A stretch of DNA of 64,000 nt from Methylophilus sp. 14. GTDB taxonomy: Bacteria; Pseudomonadota; Gammaproteobacteria; Burkholderiales; Methylophilaceae. The notes under the pieces are model-generated. The model had not been told where the DNA came from and did not search any database. It saw only the letters and a list, made by a program, of their open reading frames with translations. Where the stretch lies: assembly GCF_015354345.1 (NCBI RefSeq), contig NZ_JADKYS010000002.1, forward strand, positions 62,001 to 126,000. The letters are read 5' to 3'. Shown here one piece after another: positions 43,727 through 52,868 of this stretch; the first letter of the stretch is position 1; each line of letters opens with the position of its first letter. The position numbers and the translations under genes were made by a program.

Positions 43727-45373
43727 CTAAATGGAGGTAAGACTCAAGCTAACCGCCTCTGCCACTTTAATGCCATCCACCGCGGCCGATAAAATACCCC
43801 CTGCATAACCGGCGCCTTCACCACAGGGGAACAAGCCTTTGGTGTTGATGCTTTGCAGGGTGTCGTCGTCGCGTTTGATGCGAATGGGGCTGGAGGTGCG
43901 GGTTTCCACACCGGTGAGGACGCCGTCGGCCAGGTCAAAACCTGGCACTTGTTTGGCAAAGGCTGGAATCGCTTCACGGATGGCGCTGATGGCAAACTCG
44001 GGTAAAACGCTATCGAGATTGGTTAAATGCACGCCGGGCGTGTAAGACGGTGTGACTTCGCCAAATTGGGTGGATGGGCGATTGGCCAGAAAGTCGCCAA
44101 TCAATTGCCCCGGCGCCGAGTAATTGCTACCACCCACGACATAGGCCTGACTCTCAAGCTGGCGCTGGAATTCGACGCCAGCCAATGGATGGCCTGGGTA
44201 GTCGACTTCTGGCGTGATGCCGACGACGATGCCGGCATTGGCGTTGCGTTCGTTGCGGCTATATTGGCTCATGCCGTTGGTGACGACGCGGTTTGGTTCA
44301 GACGCCGCTGCGACGACCGTGCCGCCCGGGCACATACAAAAGCTGTAAACACTGCGGCCATTGCTGGCGTGGTGCACCAATTTGTAATCGGCGGCGCCTA
44401 ACTTTTGCAGAATATCGTCGCTATAGCTTTTGCCATAGCGTGCGCGGTCAATCAGACTCTGCGGATGCTCGATACGGAAGCCAATCGAGAACGGCTTGGC
44501 TTCGACATAAATACCTTTGGCATGCACCATTTCAAAGGTGTCGCGCGCGCTGTGGCCAACGGCCAGCACCAGATGCTGGGTAGCAATAAATTCGCCGGTA
44601 TGCAGCGTCACGCCCTGCACTTGCTGGTGTTCAATTGCAATATCCGTCACGCGGCTTTCAAAGCGGATTTCACCGCCGAGGCTGATGATAGTGTTGCGCA
44701 TGTCTTCCACCATACCAACCAATCTGAAAGTCCCAATATGCGGATGGCTGACGTATAAAATTTCTTCCGGCGCCCCGGCTTTGACAAACTCCTGCAACAC
44801 TTTGCGACTGTAATGCTTGGTGTCTTTAATCTGGCTATACAGTTTGCCGTCAGAAAACGTGCCCGCACCGCCTTCACCAAATTGCACATTTGATTCAGGA
44901 TTGAGTTCACGTTTGCGCCATAAGCCCCAAGTGTCCTTGGTGCGTTTGCGCACCTCTTTACCGCGTTCGAGCACAATCGGCTTGAACCCGGCCTGGGCCA
45001 GAATCAGTGCTGCAAATATGCCTGCCGGACCAAAGCCGACCACCACTGGGCGTGCTGCTGAGCCGGTTTGTAGTGTGTTCGGCTGTGTTGCAACAAAGTG
45101 GTAATTGGTGTCAGGCGCAGGTTTGACGTGTGGGTCTTTTTTAAAGCGGGCCAGTAATTTGGCTTCGTTTTTGACCGTGACATCCAGGTTGTACACATAC
45201 AAGATGGCATGTGATTTTCGGGCATCGACGCCGCGTTTAAAAATCTCAAAGCTGATCAGTTCGCTTTCCGGTATTTCGAGGCGTTTAAGAATGGCGGCCC
45301 TGATTTGGTCGTCCTGGTGCTTGAGCGTGTCTGCTAGCGCAATCGGTAGTTTGATTTCAGTAATTCTGAGCAT
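43727..45373 (-). CDS. FAD-dependent oxidoreductase (COG2509 type)
   Basis: 548 aa flavoprotein of the uncharacterised NAD(P)/FAD dehydrogenase family. An N-terminal RNA-binding-like domain of about 90 residues (MLRITEIKLPIALADTLKHQ) precedes the FAD motif PVVVGFGPAGIFAALILAQAG near 107. Later: FGEGGAGTFSDGKLYSQIK, VGHSARDTFEMVH, FCMCPGGTVVAAASEPN and the closing FPCGEGAGYAGGILSAAVDG. Widespread in bacteria with no assigned substrate. It overlaps no neighbours and is convergent with the PEP-CTERM gene. Confidence 0.88.
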   Translation of the reverse strand: MLRITEIKLPIALADTLKHQDDQIRAAILKRLEIPESELISFEIFKRGVDARKSHAILYVYNLDVTVKNEAKLLARFKKDPHVKPAPDTNYHFVATQPNTLQTGSAARPVVVGFGPAGIFAALILAQAGFKPIVLERGKEVRKRTKDTWGLWRKRELNPESNVQFGEGGAGTFSDGKLYSQIKDTKHYSRKVLQEFVKAGAPEEILYVSHPHIGTFRLVGMVEDMRNTIISLGGEIRFESRVTDIAIEHQQVQGVTLHTGEFIATQHLVLAVGHSARDTFEMVHAKGIYVEAKPFSIGFRIEHPQSLIDRARYGKSYSDDILQKLGAADYKLVHHASNGRSVYSFCMCPGGTVVAAASEPNRVVTNGMSQYSRNERNANAGIVVGITPEVDYPGHPLAGVEFQRQLESQAYVVGGSNYSAPGQLIGDFLANRPSTQFGEVTPSYTPGVHLTNLDSVLPEFAISAIREAIPAFAKQVPGFDLADGVLTGVETRTSSPIRIKRDDDTLQSINTKGLFPCGEGAGYAGGILSAAVDGIKVAEAVSLSLTSI

Positions 45374-45491
45374 GATGGTGGATAGTGGTTATCTATCAAA
45401 AGTGTATTTTATTATAATCAGACTAGTCGTATCATAGATTTTATTCGGCTTAGATTTAATCTACGCAAAAAAATGACGATATAAACTTCGT

Positions 45492-46655
45492 ATGTTTAAC
45501 TACAAGCGACGAATACTTATCCCGTTAATCATTGCTGCTGCACTTTTGTGCGTTTCAATGATATGGCTGTTTATTGCCATGTATCAGCTTGTCTATTATT
45601 CAGAACAAAAAGATATTGTAGACAGGCAACGCTACGACATTGTGGCCTTGGGCAAGGCCATTACCAATGCCGAAAGTGGGCAGCGCGGCTATTTGCTCAC
45701 CGGCCATACCCTGTTTCTTGATACGCTGGAACAAGGGCGTACAGAGACCAAGCAGGTGATGGCCAAGCTGGAGAAGCAGTCATTGGATTTCCCGGAGGTG
45801 CGGTCCGGCCTGGAAACTATCAAACAATTGGTGCACCAGAAATTTGATGTGATGGATCAGAGTATTCAGGTGCAACTCCATGCGGGTGAATTTGCATCGC
45901 ATTTGTCACTCACTAAAGATAAAAGCCGTGAATTGATGAAGCTGATTGATGATCAGCTCGACGAGATTGACAGCAAGTTACAACGGCTCAGAGAAGGCTT
46001 TGAGCAGGAAATCCGCAAGCGTATGTTTGCCTCTGTGATTGGCGCCATTTTGCTGGGGGTGCTGATTATTGGCGTGTTGCTGTTTTCTTATCGCAGTACC
46101 ACAGAGTTGCTGGAACAGGTGCTGGAAAATCAGGCCGTCGCCAAACAGGCCAGTCATCAGGCTGATCACGATTTATTAACTGGCTTGCCTAACCGTCGCA
46201 GCGTCGATGTGCATCTGGCCAATACTTATCAATTGGCCAGACATACCTCTAAGCAGTTTGCGATTCTGTTTATGGATCTGGATGGCTTTAAGCTGGTGAA
46301 TGATAAATATGGCCATGGCGTGGGCGATGCCCTGCTCATAGAAGTGGCCGATATGTTTAAAAAAGTGCTCAGGCAATCGGACTTTCTGGCGCGCCAGGGC
46401 GGGGACGAGTTTGTGCTGGTGGTTGGCAGTTATTTATATCGCCACGAATTAACACAGCTGGCCGAGCGGCTGATTAAATTATTTGCCCAGCCGGTGATGG
46501 TGCGCGGAATTCCGCTGGAGATCGGCGTCAGTATCGGCATTGCCGAATATCCGCACCATGGCAAGCATGTGAAACAACTGCTGCATGTGGCGGATAAGGC
46601 CATGTACGACTCGAAGAAGAACGGTAAAAACCGCTATAGTTTTGGGTCGGAGTAA
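45492..46655 (+). CDS. CHASE3-sensor diguanylate cyclase
   Basis: 387 aa membrane protein making cyclic di-GMP. TM1 about 10-32, a periplasmic CHASE3 domain about 35-175 with the signature AITNAESGQRGYLLTG, TM2 about 177-200, and a GGDEF domain from about 225 (DLLTGLPNRRSVDVHL, MDLDGFKLVNDKYGHGVGD). The active motif GGDEF is intact in RQGGDEFVLV and the RxxD product-inhibition site (RQSD) lies five residues before it, so an active, feedback-controlled cyclase is expected. No EAL partner is adjacent. The CHASE3 ligand is unknown. Confidence 0.92.
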   Translation: MFNYKRRILIPLIIAAALLCVSMIWLFIAMYQLVYYSEQKDIVDRQRYDIVALGKAITNAESGQRGYLLTGHTLFLDTLEQGRTETKQVMAKLEKQSLDFPEVRSGLETIKQLVHQKFDVMDQSIQVQLHAGEFASHLSLTKDKSRELMKLIDDQLDEIDSKLQRLREGFEQEIRKRMFASVIGAILLGVLIIGVLLFSYRSTTELLEQVLENQAVAKQASHQADHDLLTGLPNRRSVDVHLANTYQLARHTSKQFAILFMDLDGFKLVNDKYGHGVGDALLIEVADMFKKVLRQSDFLARQGGDEFVLVVGSYLYRHELTQLAERLIKLFAQPVMVRGIPLEIGVSIGIAEYPHHGKHVKQLLHVADKAMYDSKKNGKNRYSFGSE

Positions 46656-46677
46656 ACGCGGTCATCGCGCATGCTGG

Positions 46678-47274
46678 TCAGGTATCCTGCAGCATTTTTT
46701 TCAGTGACTGCACCGTGACCGCTTTTTTGGTGGTGAGCGACCATTCATCTAGTGCTTCTACCACGGCCATCAAGGTGGGCAAGTCGCGGCGCAAGTAACG
46801 CAAACAGTAAGCGATCACTTCGTCTGGTAATTTCATACTGCGATCACGAGCATGTGCGCGTAGCGCATCGGCTTTTTCATCATCACTCAGCGGATGTAGC
46901 TGGTAGACCAAACCCCAGGCCAGGCGCGTGGCCAGGTCATCACGCAGGCCCATTTGTGTCGGCGCGTGGCTGCCCGCTGTGACTAACATGCCGCCTTCTG
47001 CCTTGATCTGGTTGTAGGTGTCAAACAGCACAATTTGTGACTCTTCATCTAGCGTGTGTACGTCATCTGCAATGTGCGCGCCCATCTCTTGCGCGGCCAG
47101 TAGCAAGTGGCTTTTACCACTGCCTGATTCGCCCCACAGGTAAATAAAACGGGTGGGCGCCTCACCTGCCAGCACGGCGTGCACACTGGCGAGCGCCTCC
47201 TGGTTTTGGCCGACAATAAAATTATCAAAACTCGGCGCAGCCGGTGGTTGAATATTGAGTAACAGTTGTTTCAC
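46678..47274 (-). CDS. hda: DnaA regulatory inactivator Hda
   Basis: 198 aa DnaA-like AAA+ protein lacking the DNA-binding domain. Hda stimulates DnaA-ATP hydrolysis with the beta-clamp after initiation. Walker A is GESGSGKSHLL; the clamp-binding peptide is probably the N-terminal MKQLLLNI. Conserved arrangement with the AI-2E transporter gene and divergent purM. No terminator separates it from the convergent GGDEF gene; the gap is 22 bases. Confidence 0.9.
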   Translation of the reverse strand: MKQLLLNIQPPAAPSFDNFIVGQNQEALASVHAVLAGEAPTRFIYLWGESGSGKSHLLLAAQEMGAHIADDVHTLDEESQIVLFDTYNQIKAEGGMLVTAGSHAPTQMGLRDDLATRLAWGLVYQLHPLSDDEKADALRAHARDRSMKLPDEVIAYCLRYLRRDLPTLMAVVEALDEWSLTTKKAVTVQSLKKMLQDT

Positions 47275-47299
47275 AGCAGTTATTTCTGGTATCTGGAAA

Positions 47300-48430
47300 T
47301 CATTCGTCCAGGGTTTGAATGATTTGCGGTTGGCTGCTCAGGTAAGCCTCACTCCGCAAATAACTTTGTTTGGTATGGCGCAGGCCAACCGCAATCGCCG
47401 CACTGACGGGTAATGCCAGCAGCACACCGGCAAAGCCAAATAGCTGGCCACCGGCCATCAAGGCCAAAATCACAATCACCGGATGCAGGCCAATGCGGTC
47501 ACCCACTAGTATCGGGGTGAGGATAAAACTTTCGACCAACTGCCCGACGCCAAATACCAGCAACACCGGCACCACTTCTGGCAGCGAGGCAAATTGTAGC
47601 AGTGCCAGCACGACGGCCAGCACAAAGGCCAACGCAAATCCCAAATAGGGCACAAAGCTCAGTAAACCGGCAATCATGCCGATAGAGAGTGCCATATCGA
47701 GGCCTGCCAGCCACAAGCTGACGCTGTAAAACACACACAATGACAACATGACGGACAACTGGCCGCGCAAAAATTCGGCGACCACACGGTCAATTTCAAC
47801 CGACATGCTACGTACGCGGCCTATCCAGTCACGCGGAATCAGCTCGCCGATCTCAGCCACCATATCATCCCAGTCGCGCAAAAAGTAAAACAGCACCACG
47901 GGTAGTAAGCAAATATTGGCAAAAATGCCAATCAGGCTCAGGCTTTTTTGGCCCGCGCTGAGCAAGAATGACCCTATCATGCTGCCAGCGGTTTGCCAGT
48001 GTTCGGTGATCAGCTTTTGCACATCGGCGTGATTTACATCGAGGTGAATACCAAACCGTTGCAGCAGCCAGGGTTCGACCTGCTGGTGAAAGTGATCGAG
48101 TAGCAAAGGTAGCCGTTGCGCAATCAGCAGTGATTGTTGTTGTAGCAAGGGGATAATGATCAGCAGCAAGCCGGTCACCGCCAGAATCACGCCCAGCATC
48201 ACCAGCAAGGTCGCCAGTGTGCGGCCAATCTGCCAGCCATTAATGCCAGTTTCACTGAGGCGGTCTACCAGCGGGTCCAGCATGTAGGCGATCACGGCTG
48301 CTGCCAGAAATGGCGTCAGGATAGGCTCCAGCAGGTAAAACAGGTAGATAAAAACCGCCGTCACAATCCACCAGCGGTGATCGCTGACAAACTGGGTGGC
48401 GACAGATTTCTGATGATCCTGGTCTGACAT
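47300..48430 (-). CDS. AI-2E family transporter (PerM-like)
   Basis: 376 aa from ATG 48430; the frame is open to TTG 48478 and no start has a good ribosome site. About eight transmembrane helices; family segments FLAAAVIAYMLDPLVDRL, LPVVLFYFLRDWDDM, GQLVESFILTPILVGDRIGL and GQLFGFAGVLLALPVSA are present. PerM-type proteins are usually annotated permeases of unclear cargo; the AI-2 link is by family name only. Divergent from purM with a palindrome between them. Confidence 0.88.
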   Translation of the reverse strand: MSDQDHQKSVATQFVSDHRWWIVTAVFIYLFYLLEPILTPFLAAAVIAYMLDPLVDRLSETGINGWQIGRTLATLLVMLGVILAVTGLLLIIIPLLQQQSLLIAQRLPLLLDHFHQQVEPWLLQRFGIHLDVNHADVQKLITEHWQTAGSMIGSFLLSAGQKSLSLIGIFANICLLPVVLFYFLRDWDDMVAEIGELIPRDWIGRVRSMSVEIDRVVAEFLRGQLSVMLSLCVFYSVSLWLAGLDMALSIGMIAGLLSFVPYLGFALAFVLAVVLALLQFASLPEVVPVLLVFGVGQLVESFILTPILVGDRIGLHPVIVILALMAGGQLFGFAGVLLALPVSAAIAVGLRHTKQSYLRSEAYLSSQPQIIQTLDE

Positions 48431-48484
48431 GGGCATGTGTGACACATCCGCACAATCCGGCATAGGTCGAAGCGGCAAGATGCG

Positions 48485-48505
48485 TTAAAATAATGATTAT
48501 TTTAA
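48485..48505. promoter_or_regulatory. Perfect 21-bp AT-rich palindrome between perM-like gene and purM
   Basis: TTAAAATAAT-G-ATTATTTTAA lies in the 175-bp divergent promoter region. The core AATAATGATTATT resembles half of a Fur box, but no complete repeat is seen. A possible operator for one or both genes. Confidence 0.4.
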
Positions 48506-48605
48506 AATTATACTGAATTTCAACGCTGTATCGCGCTTTGTTGCAAACATCTGCGCGACTTGCCAGTGTTGACTGATTAATCGCATTGAAAGAAACGAGA
48601 GCACC

Positions 48606-49652
48606 TTGACGACTTCTTCTGATAAAACATCACTCACTTACCGCGATGCCGGTGTCGATATGGAGGCTGGTGACGCCTTGGTCGAGCAAATCAAGCCATT
48701 TGCCAAACGCACCATGCGCCCTGAAGTGATGGGTGGTATTGGCGGTTTTGGCTCGCTGTTTGCCATGCCTAAAAAATTCAAGGAACCCGTACTGGTTTCA
48801 GGCACCGATGGCGTGGGTACTAAACTCAAACTGGCTTTTCAGCTCGACAAACATGATACCGTGGGTATCGACCTGGTGGCCATGAGTGTCAACGATATTC
48901 TGGTGCAAGGTGCTGAGCCGCTGTTTTTCCTCGATTATTTTGCTTGCGGCAAACTCGAAGTCGGTACCGCTGCGGCCGTGATTAAAGGTATTGCCCAAGG
49001 CTGTGAAGAGTCTGGTTGTGCGCTGGTGGGTGGTGAAACGGCTGAAATGCCGGGCATGTATCCAGCCGGTGAGTATGACCTGGCCGGTTTTGCCGTGGGT
49101 TGCGTAGATAAAGCGAATATCATTGATGGATCTACCATCAAGGCGGGTGATGTGGTGTTGGGCCTGGCTTCCAGTGGTGCGCACTCCAACGGTTATTCAC
49201 TGATCCGCAAGCTGATTGAAAAGTCAGGTATCGATATGGAGTCTGATTTCCACGGCCGCCGCTTTAAAGATGTGGTGATGGCACCAACCAAATTGTATGT
49301 GAAATCTATCCTCAAATTGCTGGACACCTTGCCAGTGAAGGGTATGGCCCATATTACCGGTGGCGGTATCACTGAAAACATTCCACGCGTGTTGCCAGAA
49401 GGCCTGACAGCGGAAGTACAGAAGTCCAGCTGGACCTTGCCACCGTTGTTCAAGTGGTTGCAGGCGCAAGGCAACATTGAGCCGATTGAAATGTACCGCA
49501 CATTTAACTGCGGTATCGGCATGGCGGTGATTGTTGCGGCTGAGCATGCAGAACAGGCACACGCAGTGCTGGCAGGCGCAGGTGAGACGGTGTACCGCAT
49601 TGGCCAGATTCGTGCGCAACAGGCAGGTGAAGCACCAACCGTGGTTGTTTAA
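48606..49652 (+). CDS. purM: Phosphoribosylformylglycinamidine cyclo-ligase
   Basis: AIR synthetase, the fifth step of purine synthesis. 348 aa from TTG 48606 (CGAGAG upstream). Visible: [62 protein letters not shown]. The stop overlaps the next start (TAATG). In many beta-proteobacteria purN follows purM; here DUF3108 genes follow directly. Confidence 0.97.
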   Translation: MTTSSDKTSLTYRDAGVDMEAGDALVEQIKPFAKRTMRPEVMGGIGGFGSLFAMPKKFKEPVLVSGTDGVGTKLKLAFQLDKHDTVGIDLVAMSVNDILVQGAEPLFFLDYFACGKLEVGTAAAVIKGIAQGCEESGCALVGGETAEMPGMYPAGEYDLAGFAVGCVDKANIIDGSTIKAGDVVLGLASSGAHSNGYSLIRKLIEKSGIDMESDFHGRRFKDVVMAPTKLYVKSILKLLDTLPVKGMAHITGGGITENIPRVLPEGLTAEVQKSSWTLPPLFKWLQAQGNIEPIEMYRTFNCGIGMAVIVAAEHAEQAHAVLAGAGETVYRIGQIRAQQAGEAPTVVV

Positions 49653-50368
49653 TGTTGATTGGTTTAACGCTGCGTTTCAGCAATCATAAGCACTATGTGG
49701 CCAGTCTGCTGGCCACCATGCTGCTGTTGGTGTCGCCATTCTTATCGGCCGCGCCCAAGCAGCTCACGCTGAAATATGATTTGCTGCAACAAGGCATCAC
49801 CATAGGCACCATTAAAGACCAGTTACGTGTGACGGGCAACCGTTACCAGATTGCTTCTCTGGCTGAGGGTAAAGGCATTTATAAGCTCATGGGTGAGCGC
49901 ACACTTTCTAGCCAGGGCCAGGTAGTGGTGAATACGTTGCGGCCCACTCGATTTGAGTCGCGGCAATCCAAACATCCTGATAAAGCACTGATCAGTGAGT
50001 TTGACTGGTCGAAAAAAGTGCTCAATATGCAAATTAAAGATGAGCAGGCGACCGACACTTTACCCAAGGGCACGCAGGATTTATTAAGCGTCATGTATTG
50101 CTGGATGTGGCAGCCGCCCAAGGCCAAACAGATTAATTTTTCGGTGGCTAATGGTAAGAAACTTGCCCCGCATAGTTTTGTGGTGACCGAGGAAAACACG
50201 CCGTTGGAAACAGCTGCAGGTACGTTTAACGTGATTAAACTCACCGATACGGACGGCGAAAAAACCTTGTATCTGGCTAAGGATAAAGGCTATTTGCCGG
50301 TCAAACTGGTGGTGCAGGATGATGGCAAACGCATGGAGCAGGTGATCACCAGTATCACCGGTCAGTAG
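49652..50368 (+). CDS. DUF3108 periplasmic protein 1
   Basis: 238 aa, overlapping the purM stop by one base. A signal peptide (ASLLATMLLLVSPFLSAA) is followed by a DUF3108 beta-domain (LTLKYDLLQQGITIGTIKDQ, ETAAGTFNVIKL, GYLPVKLVVQDDGKRMEQVI). DUF3108 proteins are uncharacterised, thought exported. A second DUF3108 gene follows. Confidence 0.82.
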   Translation: MLIGLTLRFSNHKHYVASLLATMLLLVSPFLSAAPKQLTLKYDLLQQGITIGTIKDQLRVTGNRYQIASLAEGKGIYKLMGERTLSSQGQVVVNTLRPTRFESRQSKHPDKALISEFDWSKKVLNMQIKDEQATDTLPKGTQDLLSVMYCWMWQPPKAKQINFSVANGKKLAPHSFVVTEENTPLETAAGTFNVIKLTDTDGEKTLYLAKDKGYLPVKLVVQDDGKRMEQVITSITGQ

Positions 50369-50392
50369 TTCTCCAGCGATAGAAAGCGCGTG

Positions 50393-51478
50393 ATGCAAGC
50401 ATCAGGTCTGCGACACTGGATTCAACAACATGTTTCATGGACATTGGCGCTGGCACTCTGTGTGTCACTGTTGCTGCATATGGTTGTGTTGAGTGAAGTG
50501 AATTGGCGCAACTGGTTTGTGGAAGATGCGCCACAGCAGACCGTGCTGCAAGCGCGACTGTCACCGCCTCCCACTCAAACAGCGCCTGCCGCGCCCATCA
50601 GCAAACCACGGCCCGCAGCGATGAAACCAGTATCACCGTCGCCAAGGGCACCCGCCGTCAAGCCTGAGCCTCCAGCGGAGTCTGCTGCCGACGTGACCGC
50701 GCCTGCATCTGAGTCACCCACGGCGGCTGAACAGGCTGCTGCGATCACTGAGGAAGAATCGCAAGCGAAATTGGCAGAAATTGCTGCCTGGCATGAAATG
50801 GATCAACCGGCGGCTGTGGCAGATGATGCCAGGCCGACGCCTTACCAGCGTGTGAGTACTGCGTTTGTGGTGTATGTGAATGGCGAAGAGCGGCCCGCGG
50901 GCAGTGCCAGTATTGACTATGCACAGGATAGCCCCGGCCATTACACGCTGCGTTGGCTGGTTGAGGGGCGTGGTCTGTTAAAATTGCTCTATCCCTCGCT
51001 GGAGCAGCAAAGTACAGGCGAAGTCGGGCCAGGCGGTTTGAAGCCGCATGTTTACCGTTATGCGTTTGGTAGCCGTGCCAGCAAAACATACGAAGCCAAG
51101 TTTGACTGGGAAACCAATGTGATTACCCTAAAAACAGCTAAAGGCGAGCAGCAGCGGGATTTACGCGTGAATACGCAAGATATCCTCAGCTTTATGTACC
51201 AGTTTATGTTTGTGCCACCGCTGCAGGAAATGCATGTGACGCTCACTAATGGCCGCCGCGTTGGTGAGTATGAATATAGTTTTGAAGGTGAAGATAGCCT
51301 GGTGATTGATGATCGAACCATTCAAACTGTGCATATTGTGCATACACGTGGTGACACTGACGAAAAAGTAGAACTTTGGCTGGCCAGCGATTACCGCTAT
51401 GTGCCGGTCAAAATCAAAAAACTGGAGAAAAACGGCATGGTGATCGAACAAGTCGCCACAAAGTTAATCACCGAATAA
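50393..51478 (+). CDS. DUF3108 protein 2, membrane-anchored with Pro/Ala linker
   Basis: 361 aa from ATG 50393, the codon after GTG 50390. An N-terminal transmembrane helix (TLALALCVSLLLHMVVLSEV), then a long Pro/Ala/Ser linker about 45-110, and a DUF3108 domain to the end (STAFVVYVNGEERPAGSASI, IQTVHIVHTRGDTDEKVELW, RYVPVKIKKLEKNGMVIEQV). The TonB-like build (anchor plus Pro-rich spanner) suggests the domain works at a distance from the inner membrane. Same C-terminal pattern as the preceding gene, so the pair looks like an old duplication. Confidence 0.82.
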   Translation: MQASGLRHWIQQHVSWTLALALCVSLLLHMVVLSEVNWRNWFVEDAPQQTVLQARLSPPPTQTAPAAPISKPRPAAMKPVSPSPRAPAVKPEPPAESAADVTAPASESPTAAEQAAAITEEESQAKLAEIAAWHEMDQPAAVADDARPTPYQRVSTAFVVYVNGEERPAGSASIDYAQDSPGHYTLRWLVEGRGLLKLLYPSLEQQSTGEVGPGGLKPHVYRYAFGSRASKTYEAKFDWETNVITLKTAKGEQQRDLRVNTQDILSFMYQFMFVPPLQEMHVTLTNGRRVGEYEYSFEGEDSLVIDDRTIQTVHIVHTRGDTDEKVELWLASDYRYVPVKIKKLEKNGMVIEQVATKLITE

Positions 51479-51500
51479 TGTAGGTATTTGAAAGATTCTG

Positions 51501-52778
51501 ATGAACCAATCCCTGATGCGCCAGACGGCGATGTTATTAAACGACATGCTGAAATTCGAAAGCCCGGCCGATGCCAGGCTCAGCGAATTTTTTCGTCAAC
51601 ACCGTGAGTTAGGCACCAAAGACCGCGCCTGGGTGGCTGAAACCGCTTATGGGGTGTTGCGTCGTTATCGTTACTTGCGCGAAGTCTCGGTGAGCGAGGC
51701 CGACGAACAGGAAGATACACGTAAACTGATTATCGCCTGGATGCTCAAAATTGAAGGCAAAAGCATCCGTGACCTGGATGAGATGCTGGACGAACGCCAG
51801 AAAGAATGGGCGGTGACCATCAAAGCCAAAAACAGCGAAGGCTTTGCACCTGCCGTGCTGGCAGATGTGCGCGACTGGTTCTGGCTCAAACTGGTAGAGC
51901 AATACGGCGAAGCCGAGGCCATGACCATCTGCCGTAGCATGTTTGAACAAGCCAGCCTCGACTTGCGCGTGAATACGATTAAATCCAGCCGTGAAGAAGT
52001 GCTGTCACGTATGCTGGCCGAAAACACGGTTAAAGATAACGTCATTACGCCCACGCCTTATTCCCCGGTGGGTATCCGTATGGGCGCGCGTTTGAATATC
52101 GGCAAACATATCCTGTTCACCGAAGGCAAAATTGAAGTGCAGGACGAAGGCAGCCAATTGCTGAGTTATTTGGTCGCCCCTAAACGCGGTCAGATGGTGG
52201 CCGATTTATGTGCGGGTGCCGGTGGTAAAACCCTGGCTCTGGGCGCACTCATGAAAAACACCGGTCGTTTATATGCGTTTGATGTGTCTGAAAAGCGCCT
52301 GAATAACCTTGGCCAACGCTTAAAGCGCAGTGGTTTATCTAACCTGCAAGCACAGTTGATTAATAACGAAAACGACTTGAAACTCAAGCGCCTGAACGGC
52401 AAGTTCGACCGCGTGCTGGTCGATGCACCCTGCAGCGGTTTGGGCACTTTGCGCCGCAACCCGGATTTAAAATGGCGCCAGGCCGAAGAAGATGTGGCTG
52501 AGTTGAACGTCAAGCAAACCAATATCCTCGCCCGTGCCGCCAAATTGTGTAAGGCCGGTGGCCGTGTCGTTTATGCAACCTGTAGTCTGTTGCGTGACGA
52601 AAATGAAGCGATTGCCGAAGCGTTCTTGCAAGCGCATCCGGAATTTAAATTGGTGCCCGCCAATGAGGTGCTGGCGCAACAAAATATTGTGCTGGATACG
52701 GGTGATTATCTGAAACTGTTGCCGCACTTGCATGGCACCGATGGCTTTTTTGCGGCGGTGTTTGAAAAGACCGCTTAA
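51501..52778 (+). CDS. rsmB: RsmB-type 16S rRNA (cytosine-C5) methyltransferase
   Basis: 425 aa SAM-dependent RNA m5C methyltransferase. NusB-like N-terminal region about 1-140 (LGTKDRAWVAETAYGVLRRY), SAM motif I DLCAGAGGKTLALGALM near 235-250, catalytic motif IV DAPCSGLGTLRRNPDLKWR and motif VI YATCSLL, each with its Cys. Assignment as RsmB rests on the NusB domain and length. Follows the DUF3108 pair by 22 bases; ends at a terminator. Confidence 0.85.
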   Translation: MNQSLMRQTAMLLNDMLKFESPADARLSEFFRQHRELGTKDRAWVAETAYGVLRRYRYLREVSVSEADEQEDTRKLIIAWMLKIEGKSIRDLDEMLDERQKEWAVTIKAKNSEGFAPAVLADVRDWFWLKLVEQYGEAEAMTICRSMFEQASLDLRVNTIKSSREEVLSRMLAENTVKDNVITPTPYSPVGIRMGARLNIGKHILFTEGKIEVQDEGSQLLSYLVAPKRGQMVADLCAGAGGKTLALGALMKNTGRLYAFDVSEKRLNNLGQRLKRSGLSNLQAQLINNENDLKLKRLNGKFDRVLVDAPCSGLGTLRRNPDLKWRQAEEDVAELNVKQTNILARAAKLCKAGGRVVYATCSLLRDENEAIAEAFLQAHPEFKLVPANEVLAQQNIVLDTGDYLKLLPHLHGTDGFFAAVFEKTA

Positions 52779-52789
52779 GTGTAAAAGTT

Positions 52790-52815
52790 GAGGTGGCGTA
52801 AGCCGCCTCTTTTTA
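52790..52815 (+). terminator. Intrinsic terminator after rsmB
   Basis: GAGGTGGC-GTAA-GCCGCCTC (one G-T pair) followed by five Ts. Confidence 0.82.
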
Positions 52816-52868
52816 TTCAGGGCTGCGAGCCGCTAGTGGGCACGTCATTATAAGGTTGTTTTACAGAC

